A stretch of 64,000 nt of DNA from positions 124,001 to 188,000 of the forward strand of contig JAIELJ010000004.1 of assembly GCA_019753105.1 (NCBI GenBank), written 5' to 3'. Below, one piece after another: positions 44,813-53,943 of the stretch. This stretch comes from Hyphomonadaceae bacterium (GTDB lineage: Bacteria > Pseudomonadota > Alphaproteobacteria > Caulobacterales > Aquidulcibacteraceae). The position numbers were made by a program, and so were the translations under genes. Below the pieces are notes generated by a model that had not been told where the DNA came from, searched no databases, and was given only the letters and a program-made list of their open reading frames with translations. How positions within the stretch are numbered: position 1 is the first letter of the stretch; each line of letters opens with the position of its first letter.

Positions 44813-45131
44813 TTGGCTGTGCGGTGCCGAGGCTCATTTGCGCAAGGACAGGCGTCTCAGGGACAGCCCGCACGGATCCAAGTCTCTGGGTAGAGTGCGC
44901 GGCGACGTTGTCGCCGCTCATGGGACGTTCGTCGGAAATCCGCCCTCCAGGTTGGGTCCAACTCAGTACGCAGCAACGGCTGTTCGATGCTTGGCGCCGC
45001 ACAGACTCGCGCACGCACATGGCGCTAAACATTTCAGACGGGATGAAGCACGGGACCCGAGGCGAAATTGGGGACCTAACGCGCTGCGCCCTTGCTGTAC
45101 AGGTACCGGATCAATGCAGAGAGGATAACCT
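44813..45131 (+). other. Intergenic region, no gene seen
   Basis: No frame has a start with a ribosome site or recognisable domain. The last 60 bases hold the leader and ribosome site (AGAGAGGATA) of the response regulator. Confidence 0.5.
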
Positions 45132-45533
45132 GTGGTGCAGGTATTTCGGCACGTTCAAACGCATCTCTCAGCAAGTTCTCCGAACGTATTTGTAGTCGAA
45201 GATGAAGTTCTGACCCGAATGTCGATTGCAAGCGCATTACGCCACATCGGGTTGACAGTGCTTGAGCTGCATAACGCCGACGAAGCCATTCGCGTCATTG
45301 ATGCCGGCATGGTTCCGGGCGCACTTCTCACCGATATCTGGATGCCTGGCTCAATCGACGGACTGCGTTTGGCGAGCTATTTGGACGTGCTTTTTCCGGA
45401 TATGAAAGTGTTCGTCACTTCTGGTTATGTTCGTGAACAGGATTTTCGTCTCTCGCTCACCTTTATTGGCAAGCCTTTCGACCCCGATCATGTGGCGCGG
45501 AGAATCAAGACAGCACTTTCACCGATGAGTTGA
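45132..45533 (+). CDS. Single-domain response regulator (receiver only)
   Basis: GTG 45132 follows AGAGAGGATAACCT. The receiver domain is complete: acidic pair in VVEDEVLTR, phosphoacceptor Asp in LLTDIWMPGSIDG, Thr/Ser in FVTSGYV and Lys in FIGKPFDPD. There is no output domain, so it works through a partner, as in CheY- or DivK-like proteins. It lies head-on to the polysaccharide operon, 33 bases from its end. Confidence 0.9.
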   Translation: MVQVFRHVQTHLSASSPNVFVVEDEVLTRMSIASALRHIGLTVLELHNADEAIRVIDAGMVPGALLTDIWMPGSIDGLRLASYLDVLFPDMKVFVTSGYVREQDFRLSLTFIGKPFDPDHVARRIKTALSPMS

Positions 45534-45566
45534 TTTGGCGATCGACCGGAGTGGATCGAGCTGTGC

Positions 45567-46490
45567 TCAGCTCTGGCGCATTGCGGCGGACAATAAGACC
45601 GGTGCAGCGATTGGTTTTGGGAGCGGGGCCAGGTAACCGGCGAGAAGACCCCGTGACCAAGTTAGCTTGTATCGGGCAAGCGCGAAATCGCCCGCTAATG
45701 CGGCGAGTGCTGCGCGCGCCAAGGGACGGCACGCAAACCACAAGAGCTGCACGTGATGAAATCGGTGCAGACGTAACACGCGGCCTTGCCCCGGTGCGTA
45801 TGCACGCGCGCGCTTAAGCCCCGTAAGCGCGTCATGCAAGTCCACCTGGTCGTGATGTACCACTAGCGTCGGATCGAAACGCAAAACCGCTTTTCCGCGG
45901 ATCAAGCGTAGCAGCAGATCTGTCTCTTCTCCGCTTTGGAAGGGCGATTCAGCGCCGACGCCCAAGGTTTGGTCAAAGTACACCTGACCTTTGACGCCTG
46001 CGCGAACAAAAATCGTGTTCGAATTGCCGGCACGCCAAACGTTGGCTCGGTTTATTGATCGGCGTGAGCGATGGAAGACTCCCAACGATGGCACGAAGTG
46101 CCGATCCACCGTGCGGCCGCTGAATAGATCAATATCGGTGTGCTGCTCGAACATCGCGGTCACGTCTTGCAGGAGGCACTCAGGGTACCAACAATCGTCG
46201 TCCGGGAATGCGACGATCTCTCCAGTCGCAAGTGCTAAGCCGGTGTTTCGTCCCAGCGAAAGGCCACGTGCGGATCGGGTGGCGACAAGGTGCAATGCCC
46301 GAGAGTGCCGCTCCAGGACCGGAGCGAGTCTATCGTCCGTGTTCTGATCAACAACTATGACCTCAAAGTCGCGAAACGCCTGTTTATTGAGTGAAACCAG
46401 TAGGCGTTCGAGTTCAACGGTCCGGCCGAGTGTTGAAACGATGAGGGAAACTCTTGGCACAATCTCACGTCGCCTCACTAATCGGAACAT
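45567..46490 (-). CDS. Family 2 glycosyltransferase
   Basis: From ATG 46490 the protein (307 residues) has the GT-A fold signature VSLIVSTLGRTVELERLLVS, VIVVDQNTDD and the metal-binding FPDDDCWYP, then GEETDLLLRL as catalytic base region. It adds a sugar to the polysaccharide repeat at the membrane. It overlaps the methyltransferase gene by 26 bases; the frame extending to 46553 would overlap more. Confidence 0.88.
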   Translation of the reverse strand: MFRLVRRREIVPRVSLIVSTLGRTVELERLLVSLNKQAFRDFEVIVVDQNTDDRLAPVLERHSRALHLVATRSARGLSLGRNTGLALATGEIVAFPDDDCWYPECLLQDVTAMFEQHTDIDLFSGRTVDRHFVPSLGVFHRSRRSINRANVWRAGNSNTIFVRAGVKGQVYFDQTLGVGAESPFQSGEETDLLLRLIRGKAVLRFDPTLVVHHDQVDLHDALTGLKRARAYAPGQGRVLRLHRFHHVQLLWFACRPLARAALAALAGDFALARYKLTWSRGLLAGYLAPLPKPIAAPVLLSAAMRQS

Positions 46491-47307
46491 CCGATGGCGT
46501 GTCGCTCGGCTTTTGTAGACATACAGCCATCTGAACGAGGACCCGGCGCGCAATCGCGTCTGGCCAGCGTGTGGAGCTGCGTTCGATGCGCTCCAGCATG
46601 CTTGCTGGCAGCAATTTCAGTAGTGGCTCCGTGCGCAACCGGCCGGCGGACAGAAAAGTTGTAAACAGATCAATTGAGCGGACATCGAGCGACGCCCCTT
46701 GCGCCAAGGGTGCGATTTCGTCGCGGTGCAGCAGGAAGATGTGGCCATCGCCGTCCGGCTGAAACTGGATCGCCTCGAATACGCTAGGGTCAGGACAATC
46801 AGAAAAGCGTGGCAGCCGGTTTCCGAGGTACTCGCCATTCGGCGTTGTCATGACAACGAAGCCGCCGGGCTTCAGAAGCGTCGCGATCTGAGCCAAGAAC
46901 CGATCGGGGTGGGCGACGTGCTCGATTATTTCATTGATGACGATGGCGTCGTAGGGAGCCACGTTTTCTAGAGCGAAGGCATCGCCCGGAAGAAAGCTCA
47001 GCGCGCCGCTTTCGTATTTGAGTTGAACGTAGCCGGCCAGATCAACGCGAAGGTCATTCCATGTCACGTCGTATCCGCGCTCGGCGAGGAGCAGCGAGAG
47101 GTTGCCTTGCGCAGCTGCGACATCGATGATCCTCGCGCCAGCCGGCGCCACATCTCCGATTATCGAGAGCGTGCGCGCCATCCGACGCCGGTAGGCGTTG
47201 CCGTGTCCGCGGGGGGAAGCGTCCAGGTCGAACACTTCCTTGAGGTCAAAATTGTAGGCGTCCTGCCAAGAGGCGGGCCAGTCTGTTTTGGGTTGCGGCT
47301 TCAGCAT
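46465..47307 (-). CDS. Class I SAM-dependent methyltransferase
   Basis: Start ATG 47307 shares one base with the stop of the acyltransferase gene (TAATG). The SAM-binding motif I is RIIDVAAAQGNLSLLLAERG (a variant GxGxG), motif II DAIVINEIIEHVAHPDRFL and LLKPGGFVVMTTPN. Length 280. It probably methylates a sugar, either as capping step or within the repeat unit. Confidence 0.88.
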   Translation of the reverse strand: MLKPQPKTDWPASWQDAYNFDLKEVFDLDASPRGHGNAYRRRMARTLSIIGDVAPAGARIIDVAAAQGNLSLLLAERGYDVTWNDLRVDLAGYVQLKYESGALSFLPGDAFALENVAPYDAIVINEIIEHVAHPDRFLAQIATLLKPGGFVVMTTPNGEYLGNRLPRFSDCPDPSVFEAIQFQPDGDGHIFLLHRDEIAPLAQGASLDVRSIDLFTTFLSAGRLRTEPLLKLLPASMLERIERSSTRWPDAIARRVLVQMAVCLQKPSDTPSDVPISEAT

Positions 47308-48401
47308 TATCGAACCGCGCGCGGCGCGGACAAGCCGCGATAAACGTCCATTCGCCGCATCGCGCGACCCGGGAGGGCGGCAACCCACTTGTTTGGAAGG
47401 CGCTCGATCTGCGCACGCAGCGCATACTGAGAAGATCTCGACCAACTCGCGAGCGAGGGTGGCCCGTCCCATCCCCAAACAACGCCGCGCCGGTGCGTGC
47501 CAAACTGCCGTTTGTACATTTGTTCACCGGTCCCAAAGTCGACCTCGCGCAATCCGCGCTGAGCCGCCCATTCGAGTATCTCACGGAGCAATTGGAGACC
47601 CGGGGAGAAGGCCTCGAAGCTCTGATCGTGCGCCATCAACACGCCGTGCAGGCCTTCGGCGCCGCGAAAGCAGAGATTCCCTGCGATCAAGCGATCATCG
47701 ACAGTCAACGTAAACAACACGCCGGAGAAGTGCTCATTCCCGCTCGACAGGCTATCGATCAGAGACCTTCTCACCCACTGCGTGCGCCAGACTGCGGGCT
47801 GTCGCGTGCGCGCCAATTGCGCTTCTTTCCAACGCAGCATGGTTTCCAGATGCGCAACATCCGACGAATTCGCGGCGAACGACACCTCGCCTCGTTCGCG
47901 CGCCAATTTTCGTCGCGTGCGCGCCAATTGATAAAGAAACTGAGGGCGGCGGGCCTTTAGTTGCGCGAAATACTCAACGCTGCCTGCGCTCACGTCCGCG
48001 ATCCAAGTTTCTTCGCCGCCCTTTGAGCGGTCGGAGAACATGGACTGATGTGCAAGAGCACGGGAAAAATCCAAGCGTCCGACGCGTAGAGCCTTGCACA
48101 GGCCCGCCACTGAAACACCGTGCGCGTCGCCGACGATGCCTTGATAGTCTCCAACCGGTGCTCCCAGTGGCATCGCGGCCGATCCTACGCGGTGCTGCCA
48201 TTGTACTGCGAAAAATCCCTGGATGCCGGCCGAGTCTTCGAGGATTGCCACACGAGCATCCGGTCGAACGCGAGCCATGAGTTGGGCGTAGTCTGGTGAA
48301 AAGTGTGGATTCGCAAGCGAGGGATGCGATGCCTGCAAGGCCCGCCAGCGAGCGACCTCGGCGTCCCCGAGCTCGCGAACGGCAACCGCTTCAATACGCA
48401 T
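47307..48401 (-). CDS. FemAB/CelD-type GNAT acyltransferase
   Basis: The 364-residue protein has the FemAB/CelD (BcsL) double GNAT fold; the C-terminal half shows AGNLCFRGAEGLHGVLMAHD and ILEWAAQRGLREVDFGTGEQ, the usual signature of the polysaccharide-linked members. Proteins of this kind (for example HfsK in Caulobacter) acylate the exopolysaccharide. Last-but-two gene of the operon. Confidence 0.87.
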   Translation of the reverse strand: MRIEAVAVRELGDAEVARWRALQASHPSLANPHFSPDYAQLMARVRPDARVAILEDSAGIQGFFAVQWQHRVGSAAMPLGAPVGDYQGIVGDAHGVSVAGLCKALRVGRLDFSRALAHQSMFSDRSKGGEETWIADVSAGSVEYFAQLKARRPQFLYQLARTRRKLARERGEVSFAANSSDVAHLETMLRWKEAQLARTRQPAVWRTQWVRRSLIDSLSSGNEHFSGVLFTLTVDDRLIAGNLCFRGAEGLHGVLMAHDQSFEAFSPGLQLLREILEWAAQRGLREVDFGTGEQMYKRQFGTHRRGVVWGWDGPPSLASWSRSSQYALRAQIERLPNKWVAALPGRAMRRMDVYRGLSAPRAVR

Positions 48402-48431
48402 TCTGCAAGCTCGTATGATGAGTTAGGTTGG

Positions 48432-49229
48432 TCACGGCGTTAGGTGGAGTGCGTCATTGGCCTCGACGGAAAGCGAAACCATGAACGCCGCCTCGGGCTC
48501 GTAGGGGATTTGCTCGCTGACCGGAGCGCGCAGTCGGAGCGCCCAGCCTGGTCCGTTGGCGTGATGCTCCAGATGGACCGCAACAGGCGCGGAATCTGGA
48601 TGGGCCTCCCTCAATGCCTGCATGACCATTCCCGTCACGATCGAGCCCAGCGCCGCAGACAAGCGCGGATTGGAGACACTGTCATCGGCAAGCACACAGA
48701 GCGACAGTTCAGCCGGAGAAGAGTTGATTGAAACACCGACGCTTGCGCAGAGATCTTCGAGTTGGGCGCGCTGGCGCAACACCTCACGCACGAGCGAGGC
48801 CTTCTCTTGCTGCAATCGACGTCGTTGGCTTTGCTCGGCGCGGCGGTCGGTCAGGTCTGTGATCGTTATGAGCAGCAGTGCGGCCTGGTGCTCCGTACAG
48901 AGTATCTTTTGAACGTTCAGCGCGATCAGGCACGCCGCGTCATCGTGCGACACGAAATCGAGTTCGCAACACCCTTCTGGGTTCGCGCTCGAAAGCTGCG
49001 ATAGCACGAGGCTCAGTTGCGGCACATTCCAGGTTTTTGCATCGACATCAAAAAGACGTCGGCCGTCGATTGGTTCATCAGCGGGTGCGAATGTATCGCG
49101 AAAGGATGCGCTCGCGGCGAGGACGTGTAGTGAGGCATCTAGAAGCAGCATTGGTAGCGCTGCGCCTTGGACAATAGCCGATACCAGAGGCGTCGCATCA
49201 TCAAAACAAGTGGATTTGGTGGGCGCCAT
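48432..49229 (-). CDS. PAS protein resembling a HisKA_2/HWE kinase without catalytic residues
   Basis: ATG 49229 has CGAGGAA at good spacing. Residues 15-130 form a PAS domain (LPMLLLDASLHVLAASASFR). After a coiled link comes LVREVLRQRAQLEDLCASVG, which lines up with the HisKA_2 segment LxREVHHRVKNNLQ, but the phospho-histidine is replaced. Then GSIVTGMVMQALREAHPDSA lines up with the N-box (NELVTNALKHAFP) with the Asn missing. So it is probably a sensor without kinase activity, inside a polysaccharide operon. Confidence 0.75.
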   Translation of the reverse strand: MAPTKSTCFDDATPLVSAIVQGAALPMLLLDASLHVLAASASFRDTFAPADEPIDGRRLFDVDAKTWNVPQLSLVLSQLSSANPEGCCELDFVSHDDAACLIALNVQKILCTEHQAALLLITITDLTDRRAEQSQRRRLQQEKASLVREVLRQRAQLEDLCASVGVSINSSPAELSLCVLADDSVSNPRLSAALGSIVTGMVMQALREAHPDSAPVAVHLEHHANGPGWALRLRAPVSEQIPYEPEAAFMVSLSVEANDALHLTP

Positions 49230-49399
49230 CCAAATTCCTCGTTGCAAAATAACGCGTGGCGGGAGCCCCGCGAGAAGAGCCGCTTGTTGGGGACAAGTCT
49301 GTACGATGACGTGCATAGCAATAGCGAAACATTCGATTTTGCAGCGCGTCGCGACCTTGTTCTCTGGTTGATTGGGAACGCGGTTTCTCAGCGCCTAGT

Positions 49400-50854
49400 C
49401 TATGCGAGCGGACGAAACCCGTTCCGTGCTGCTGAGTAAGCCGAGATCAATTGATGTCGCGCCACTGCTAACGCCAGGCCCATATAGAGCAGTGCGCCGG
49501 CTCCAATCAGGAGTGCTAGGCGGGCCGGCACTTCCATACCGAGAACCGAAGGCGACTGACGCAGGAACCAAACAGAAGTGAACATCGCCAAGTTCAGGAA
49601 CAATGGAACGATCATGTTGCCGAGAAAATCGGCCGGGCGCTCATTCGTCGCACGTCGCAGAAGTACGAATGCAGCGATGCTCTGCGCAACGGTCGCCGCC
49701 AAGGCAGTGGCGGCAACCGCCGTCGGCCCCGATGTTCCGAAAGTGGCGAGGCCGCCGAATAGAGCGAGAAGGAAGAACAGACGAAGCGCGAGGATCGCGC
49801 CTCTTCGCTCAAGAACCAAAAGCACATTCTCGCAATACATAGTCGAGATGGCGACGGCTGCGGCGATCAAGAGGAGCGCGATCGGCTCCGCTGCGGGCGC
49901 CCATTGAGCGCCAAGAAGAACGTGCACCAATTCTGGAGCGATGGCGGCAACACCAAAAAAGAGAGGAAAAATCACCAGTCCGCTCACGCCCACCGCTTGC
50001 TCGAACGCACTGGTCAAGCGCGCGGGCTCATGTCGCAATTGGGCGAAGACGGGCAAGGAGACGCGATCCAACGCTCCTGAGACGCCTAGCAGCATTGCGA
50101 TGCGCACACGTTTGCCAAGATTGTAAACGCCGGCGGCGACAGGTCCTGACAGCATTGCCACCGCCAACCCATCGGCAAGCGCACAAAGGCTTGCGACCAA
50201 ACCAGCAGGCGCAAGGGTAAAGCTCGGACGGAGCGTTGATCGGAATTTTGAATACGAGAACGAGAAGCTCGGCCGCCAATCGCAATAATTCCAAAGCAGC
50301 AGGGCAGAGATAACTGCGCCGACGATCTGCTGGTAAATCAGCGCTTCGACGCCCAAGCCAGCTATCGCTGCAAGCACGCCGACACCACCACCACCCAACG
50401 CCGCCACTACGGCACGCCCTGCAAGTGCGCGAAAGCGCAGCTGCTGAGCCAGTCGCGCCTCTTGCAAACGGCAGAGCCCAAACAAAACCAACAGTGGGGC
50501 GAGAAGCGGCATGATCTCGACGAGACTTGGGGTGCGGAACATGTCGGCGAGCCATGAGGCGCTCGCCATTAGAACGACGCACGTGACGACGGTGCTGGAG
50601 AGTGCCCACGCAAACCCCGCATTGTAGGCTTCCTCGTCAAAGGCTGGTTGAGCGACGAGGGTGGTCGCAACGGCTTCTGTAGTGAATGAGCGGCAAAGTT
50701 CGATGATGGCGATGGCGACTGCGACGGCGCCGAAGGCCTCTGGGCCAACGAGACGCGAAATGTAAATGAACATAGCCAAGCTAACGAGCTGAGCCCCGTA
50801 ACCACCCGCCATCGCCCAAGCGAGACCGGTGACTGCACGCTTCATGAGTGACAT
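49400..50854 (-). CDS. Polysaccharide flippase, Wzx-like (MOP superfamily)
   Basis: ATG 50854 opens a 484-residue protein with about 12-14 helices and the family start KRAVTGLAWAMAGGYGAQLV followed by SRLVGPEAFGAVAVA. It would flip lipid-linked repeat units to the periplasm. The in-frame extension to 51169 is antisense-like and overlaps the GH5 gene. 170 bases separate it from the PAS gene. Confidence 0.9.
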   Translation of the reverse strand: MSLMKRAVTGLAWAMAGGYGAQLVSLAMFIYISRLVGPEAFGAVAVAIAIIELCRSFTTEAVATTLVAQPAFDEEAYNAGFAWALSSTVVTCVVLMASASWLADMFRTPSLVEIMPLLAPLLVLFGLCRLQEARLAQQLRFRALAGRAVVAALGGGGVGVLAAIAGLGVEALIYQQIVGAVISALLLWNYCDWRPSFSFSYSKFRSTLRPSFTLAPAGLVASLCALADGLAVAMLSGPVAAGVYNLGKRVRIAMLLGVSGALDRVSLPVFAQLRHEPARLTSAFEQAVGVSGLVIFPLFFGVAAIAPELVHVLLGAQWAPAAEPIALLLIAAAVAISTMYCENVLLVLERRGAILALRLFFLLALFGGLATFGTSGPTAVAATALAATVAQSIAAFVLLRRATNERPADFLGNMIVPLFLNLAMFTSVWFLRQSPSVLGMEVPARLALLIGAGALLYMGLALAVARHQLISAYSAARNGFRPLA

Positions 50855-50877
50855 GGAGGCTTCTCGGTTGACGATGC

Positions 50878-51924
50878 TCACCGCAAAAAGCGGCGCAGCA
50901 CGGCCATTTGTGGCCGATCCACCGGCGATCCCAGCGAACGAGGTCTGACGAGCAGCGGGTAGTCTTCCGGCCACCACGCCCCACCCGCCCAATACGTCCA
51001 CCCTAGCCAGACGTCGCTGTTCGCTGCGACGTGTTCGAGCAATGTTGATAGCTCGGACAAACACAAGTCTGTTGGACCGGCAGCGAATTCGCCTAGGAAT
51101 CCCTTGCGTCGCTGAGCGCGGCACCATCGCGTAAACACGTCGAGGCGATCGCCGGCGCCAGCGCTGCAACCGAACTGCGCACCGCTGGACTGAGGGTCAA
51201 GATACTGGTGGACGTCGAAGGCAAAGTTAGCCGCCGGATCAGCTATCGCTGTCATCGCGGCGGCGTTGCCACTGGCGACCCACGAGTGGGCGCCTGACCA
51301 TGCATTGCCCGAGACCAGAATGAGCTGGCCTGCACCCGCGGCCCGAATGGCGCTGATGGTCAGGTTTTGTGTTTCAACGAGAACATCTGTTCGCTGATCA
51401 TGCGGCTCGTTGATCAAGCCGAAAATAACCCGGCGATTATGTTGAAATCGGGAAGCAAGGTCGTGCCAAAAAGCGGCAAACTGTTGGGCGCTGACCTCAG
51501 ACTCGCCGATGATACAAGCCGCGCCATTGACGGTTCGGCGCCCGTACTGGTGGGCGTCGAGAATGACGCTCATCGTCTCCGCTTGATCAACCGCCAACAT
51601 GATGGAAGCGAGATAATTTTCATCAAACGGGCCACCCAGTTGAGGCTGCAAACGTTCCCACAGAAACGGTAATCGAATGATTGTAGCGCCCGCTGCTCTG
51701 TAATGGGCGATTTCCGCGTGCTCGGGCGCTACGTAGTCAACGTTCAGGCGACCCGGCAATTGATCGGGCGCGAACTCCAGGCCTGCGAGATTGACTCCAG
51801 CCATAGGCACAGCGGCACGCGAGGTGAGTGGGTGCGCCTCGCACCCTAAATTGCTCGCAGCCGTGGCAAGCGCCGCGCCCATAAATGTCCGCCGTGAAGC
51901 GGTGGACCTGTCGCCCGTCTTCAT
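50878..51924 (-). CDS. Glycoside hydrolase family 5 (cellulase-like), Tat signal
   Basis: A twin-arginine signal (SRRTFMGAALATAAS) directs export. The GH5 fold shows GATIIRLPFLWERLQP, VILDAHQYG, the acid/base in FGLINEPHD and the nucleophile in RKGFLGEFAAG. It would cut beta-1,4- or 1,3-linked glucan or mannan. Coupled to the polymerase gene by ATGA (51921-51924), so it probably trims or releases the cluster's own polysaccharide. Confidence 0.9.
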   Translation of the reverse strand: MKTGDRSTASRRTFMGAALATAASNLGCEAHPLTSRAAVPMAGVNLAGLEFAPDQLPGRLNVDYVAPEHAEIAHYRAAGATIIRLPFLWERLQPQLGGPFDENYLASIMLAVDQAETMSVILDAHQYGRRTVNGAACIIGESEVSAQQFAAFWHDLASRFQHNRRVIFGLINEPHDQRTDVLVETQNLTISAIRAAGAGQLILVSGNAWSGAHSWVASGNAAAMTAIADPAANFAFDVHQYLDPQSSGAQFGCSAGAGDRLDVFTRWCRAQRRKGFLGEFAAGPTDLCLSELSTLLEHVAANSDVWLGWTYWAGGAWWPEDYPLLVRPRSLGSPVDRPQMAVLRRFLR

Positions 51925-53165
51925 GTGGCGATTTCGGGCGTAAGCTGTCTTTGGTTTGAGCGCGACTTCGGAACACGAGATGGCACGCGTGCAGATGCAG
52001 CGTCACTCGCGATTGAGCACCCCAACATGAACCAAGCGAGCGCAGCCGTCTTGAGCGCGAACAAGGATGTTCCACTCACGCACAAGAGCGCGCACAAGTA
52101 GAGACCGAGAAGGAATTTGAATCGCGCAGACTGGTCACCCGGTGTGGGCAGCCAAATGAAGCAAGCCCAAAGCGCCAAGCTGAGAGGAAGACCGAACGCA
52201 GTCAGGACATATGCATAACCAGCGTCCAGTGTCGCGTCGCGCTGCGAGACTAGCCCGAACAATGACTCGAGCTCCAAGTTCGCGAGGCTGTTGCCCGACT
52301 GCGCCAAGCGGGTCGGCAAGTCATCTCCCGCGCCTGGGATTAATGTCGCCATGAGCAACAACCCGGCAATGATTACGAAGGGCGCCGGCGCGATAATCGT
52401 GCGCATCCATGGAACGGGTGTAAAACGCGCCAGGACAAAGATGACCGAAACCATCGCAGCAAAGCGCGCATCGGCAAGGATTACTGCGCTTACTCCGACA
52501 GCCATAATCGGGAGCCAAGTGCGCCACTGACGCCGCGCAAAAGAAAGTCCCCAGGCGATGGCGATGGCGCCGAAATTACCCATCGATACTGGTTCGATGA
52601 AGATCGACGACACGCGATGAGGACCCAGGAATGGCAACAGAAATCGCCCCTGGCTGCGCACGCTGCTTATGAAAAGAGATGTGTCCGCGTACTCGCTCAC
52701 GCGGGGATCCAACTCACCTCGCATGATGTAAAACGCCAGCACATTGAAGTATGAGGCGAACGTCGAAGGAAAGAACCATTCGAAGAAGGCGAAGGTGATG
52801 ACTGGAATCGACACTGCCCAGAACGCCAATAGCGCCCGACGGCCACTACCCGCCGACATGCCGAGTGTCAGAAAGGCGACGATCAATGCCGCATCGCGGA
52901 CGGCCTTCAGGTCAATGACCTGAGAAAACACCGCAACGACGCCAAAACTCAGCGCTATGCCCAGCAATGGGAGCATGATCACGCGTGGGTTGATGTACAG
53001 CGTCACGGCGATCGCCACGCCGACCACTGCAGCGTCTACGAACATCACGACGACGTTCGTGATCGGAAGGCCATTCGTGAACATGCCGCACAAAAGCAGC
53101 AGATACGATGCCGCTACGGCGACTAGCCACGCCGATGCGTTGCCGAATGTGTTCGAGCGGGTCAT
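51921..53165 (-). CDS. Polysaccharide polymerase, Wzy-like membrane protein
   Basis: The 414-residue protein has about 11 hydrophobic helices and a large periplasmic loop around residues 150-190 (FIEPVSMGNFGA…), the layout of Wzy/ExoQ-type polymerases. Sequence motifs in the family are weak, so the call rests on topology and its place next to wzx, wza and wzc genes. First gene of the minus-strand operon, divergent from wza over 143 bases. Confidence 0.75.
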   Translation of the reverse strand: MTRSNTFGNASAWLVAVAASYLLLLCGMFTNGLPITNVVVMFVDAAVVGVAIAVTLYINPRVIMLPLLGIALSFGVVAVFSQVIDLKAVRDAALIVAFLTLGMSAGSGRRALLAFWAVSIPVITFAFFEWFFPSTFASYFNVLAFYIMRGELDPRVSEYADTSLFISSVRSQGRFLLPFLGPHRVSSIFIEPVSMGNFGAIAIAWGLSFARRQWRTWLPIMAVGVSAVILADARFAAMVSVIFVLARFTPVPWMRTIIAPAPFVIIAGLLLMATLIPGAGDDLPTRLAQSGNSLANLELESLFGLVSQRDATLDAGYAYVLTAFGLPLSLALWACFIWLPTPGDQSARFKFLLGLYLCALLCVSGTSLFALKTAALAWFMLGCSIASDAASARVPSRVPKSRSNQRQLTPEIAT

Positions 53166-53308
53166 CGCCGATACCGGGAAGGTAGTGCTTAAGCGAACAC
53201 GTTAAACCAGCGGCGCCGAACCGTCTGTCCACTATCGCACACACGCGTCCACAGGAACTGTTGTGCATTTGGCGAGTTTCAACGGTGCATTTTTGATTGT
53301 TTGCCCCG

Positions 53309-53893
53309 ATGAAATTCGCTTCGCTGTCCCTCGCGGCTCTCCTGCTGGCGAGCCCGTGTGCTGCGCAAGTGTCACCGACTGCCAGTGTTGTACCGAATAC
53401 TTACACATTGGGCGCTGGAGACAATTTGCGCATCACGGTGTTCAACGAACCTGAATTGAGCGGCGAACAAACGATTGGCGCGAGCGGCGGAGTGTCCCTG
53501 CCTCTTATTGGCGATGTGGATGCATCGGGGTTGTCGAGTAGCGACTTAGCGATCGAGTTGCAGCGTCTGTTCAGAGACGGCTTTCTCAGAAATCCCAATA
53601 TATCAGTTACAGTCATTTCCTATCGCCCGTTTTACGTAACGGGCGAGGTGAGCCGTCCCGGAGCTTTTCCCTATACGTCTCAGATGACCGTAGCGAGCGC
53701 TTTGGCTACGGCGGGCGGTCTCACGCGGCGGGCAAACCGGTCCCACGTGTATTTGCGACGCGCGGGCGAAACTACAGAGACGCGAGTCTCGTCTCGCGCT
53801 GACGTCACACTTGAACCCGGGGACACTGTGCGCGTCGCCGAAGGTATGTTGGCAGCGCTTCAAGACCTGCCGCTTGGATTGATATTCCGCTGA
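53309..53893 (+). CDS. Polysaccharide export outer-membrane protein, Wza/GumB family
   Basis: ATG 53309 gives a signal peptide (about residues 1-20, CAAQ). The export domain (YTLGAGDNLRITVFNEPELS) and one SLBB domain (RPFYVTGEVSRPGAFPYTSQ; ALATAGGLTRRAN) follow. No lipobox Cys, as in the shorter GumB/HfsD-like forms. Forms the outer-membrane channel with the Wzc protein behind it. Confidence 0.9.
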   Translation: MKFASLSLAALLLASPCAAQVSPTASVVPNTYTLGAGDNLRITVFNEPELSGEQTIGASGGVSLPLIGDVDASGLSSSDLAIELQRLFRDGFLRNPNISVTVISYRPFYVTGEVSRPGAFPYTSQMTVASALATAGGLTRRANRSHVYLRRAGETTETRVSSRADVTLEPGDTVRVAEGMLAALQDLPLGLIFR

Positions 53894-53943
53894 AAAGGGG
53901 ATCGCGCCCCGCGCCTCGCGACGAAATTGGATTGGGCACCACG

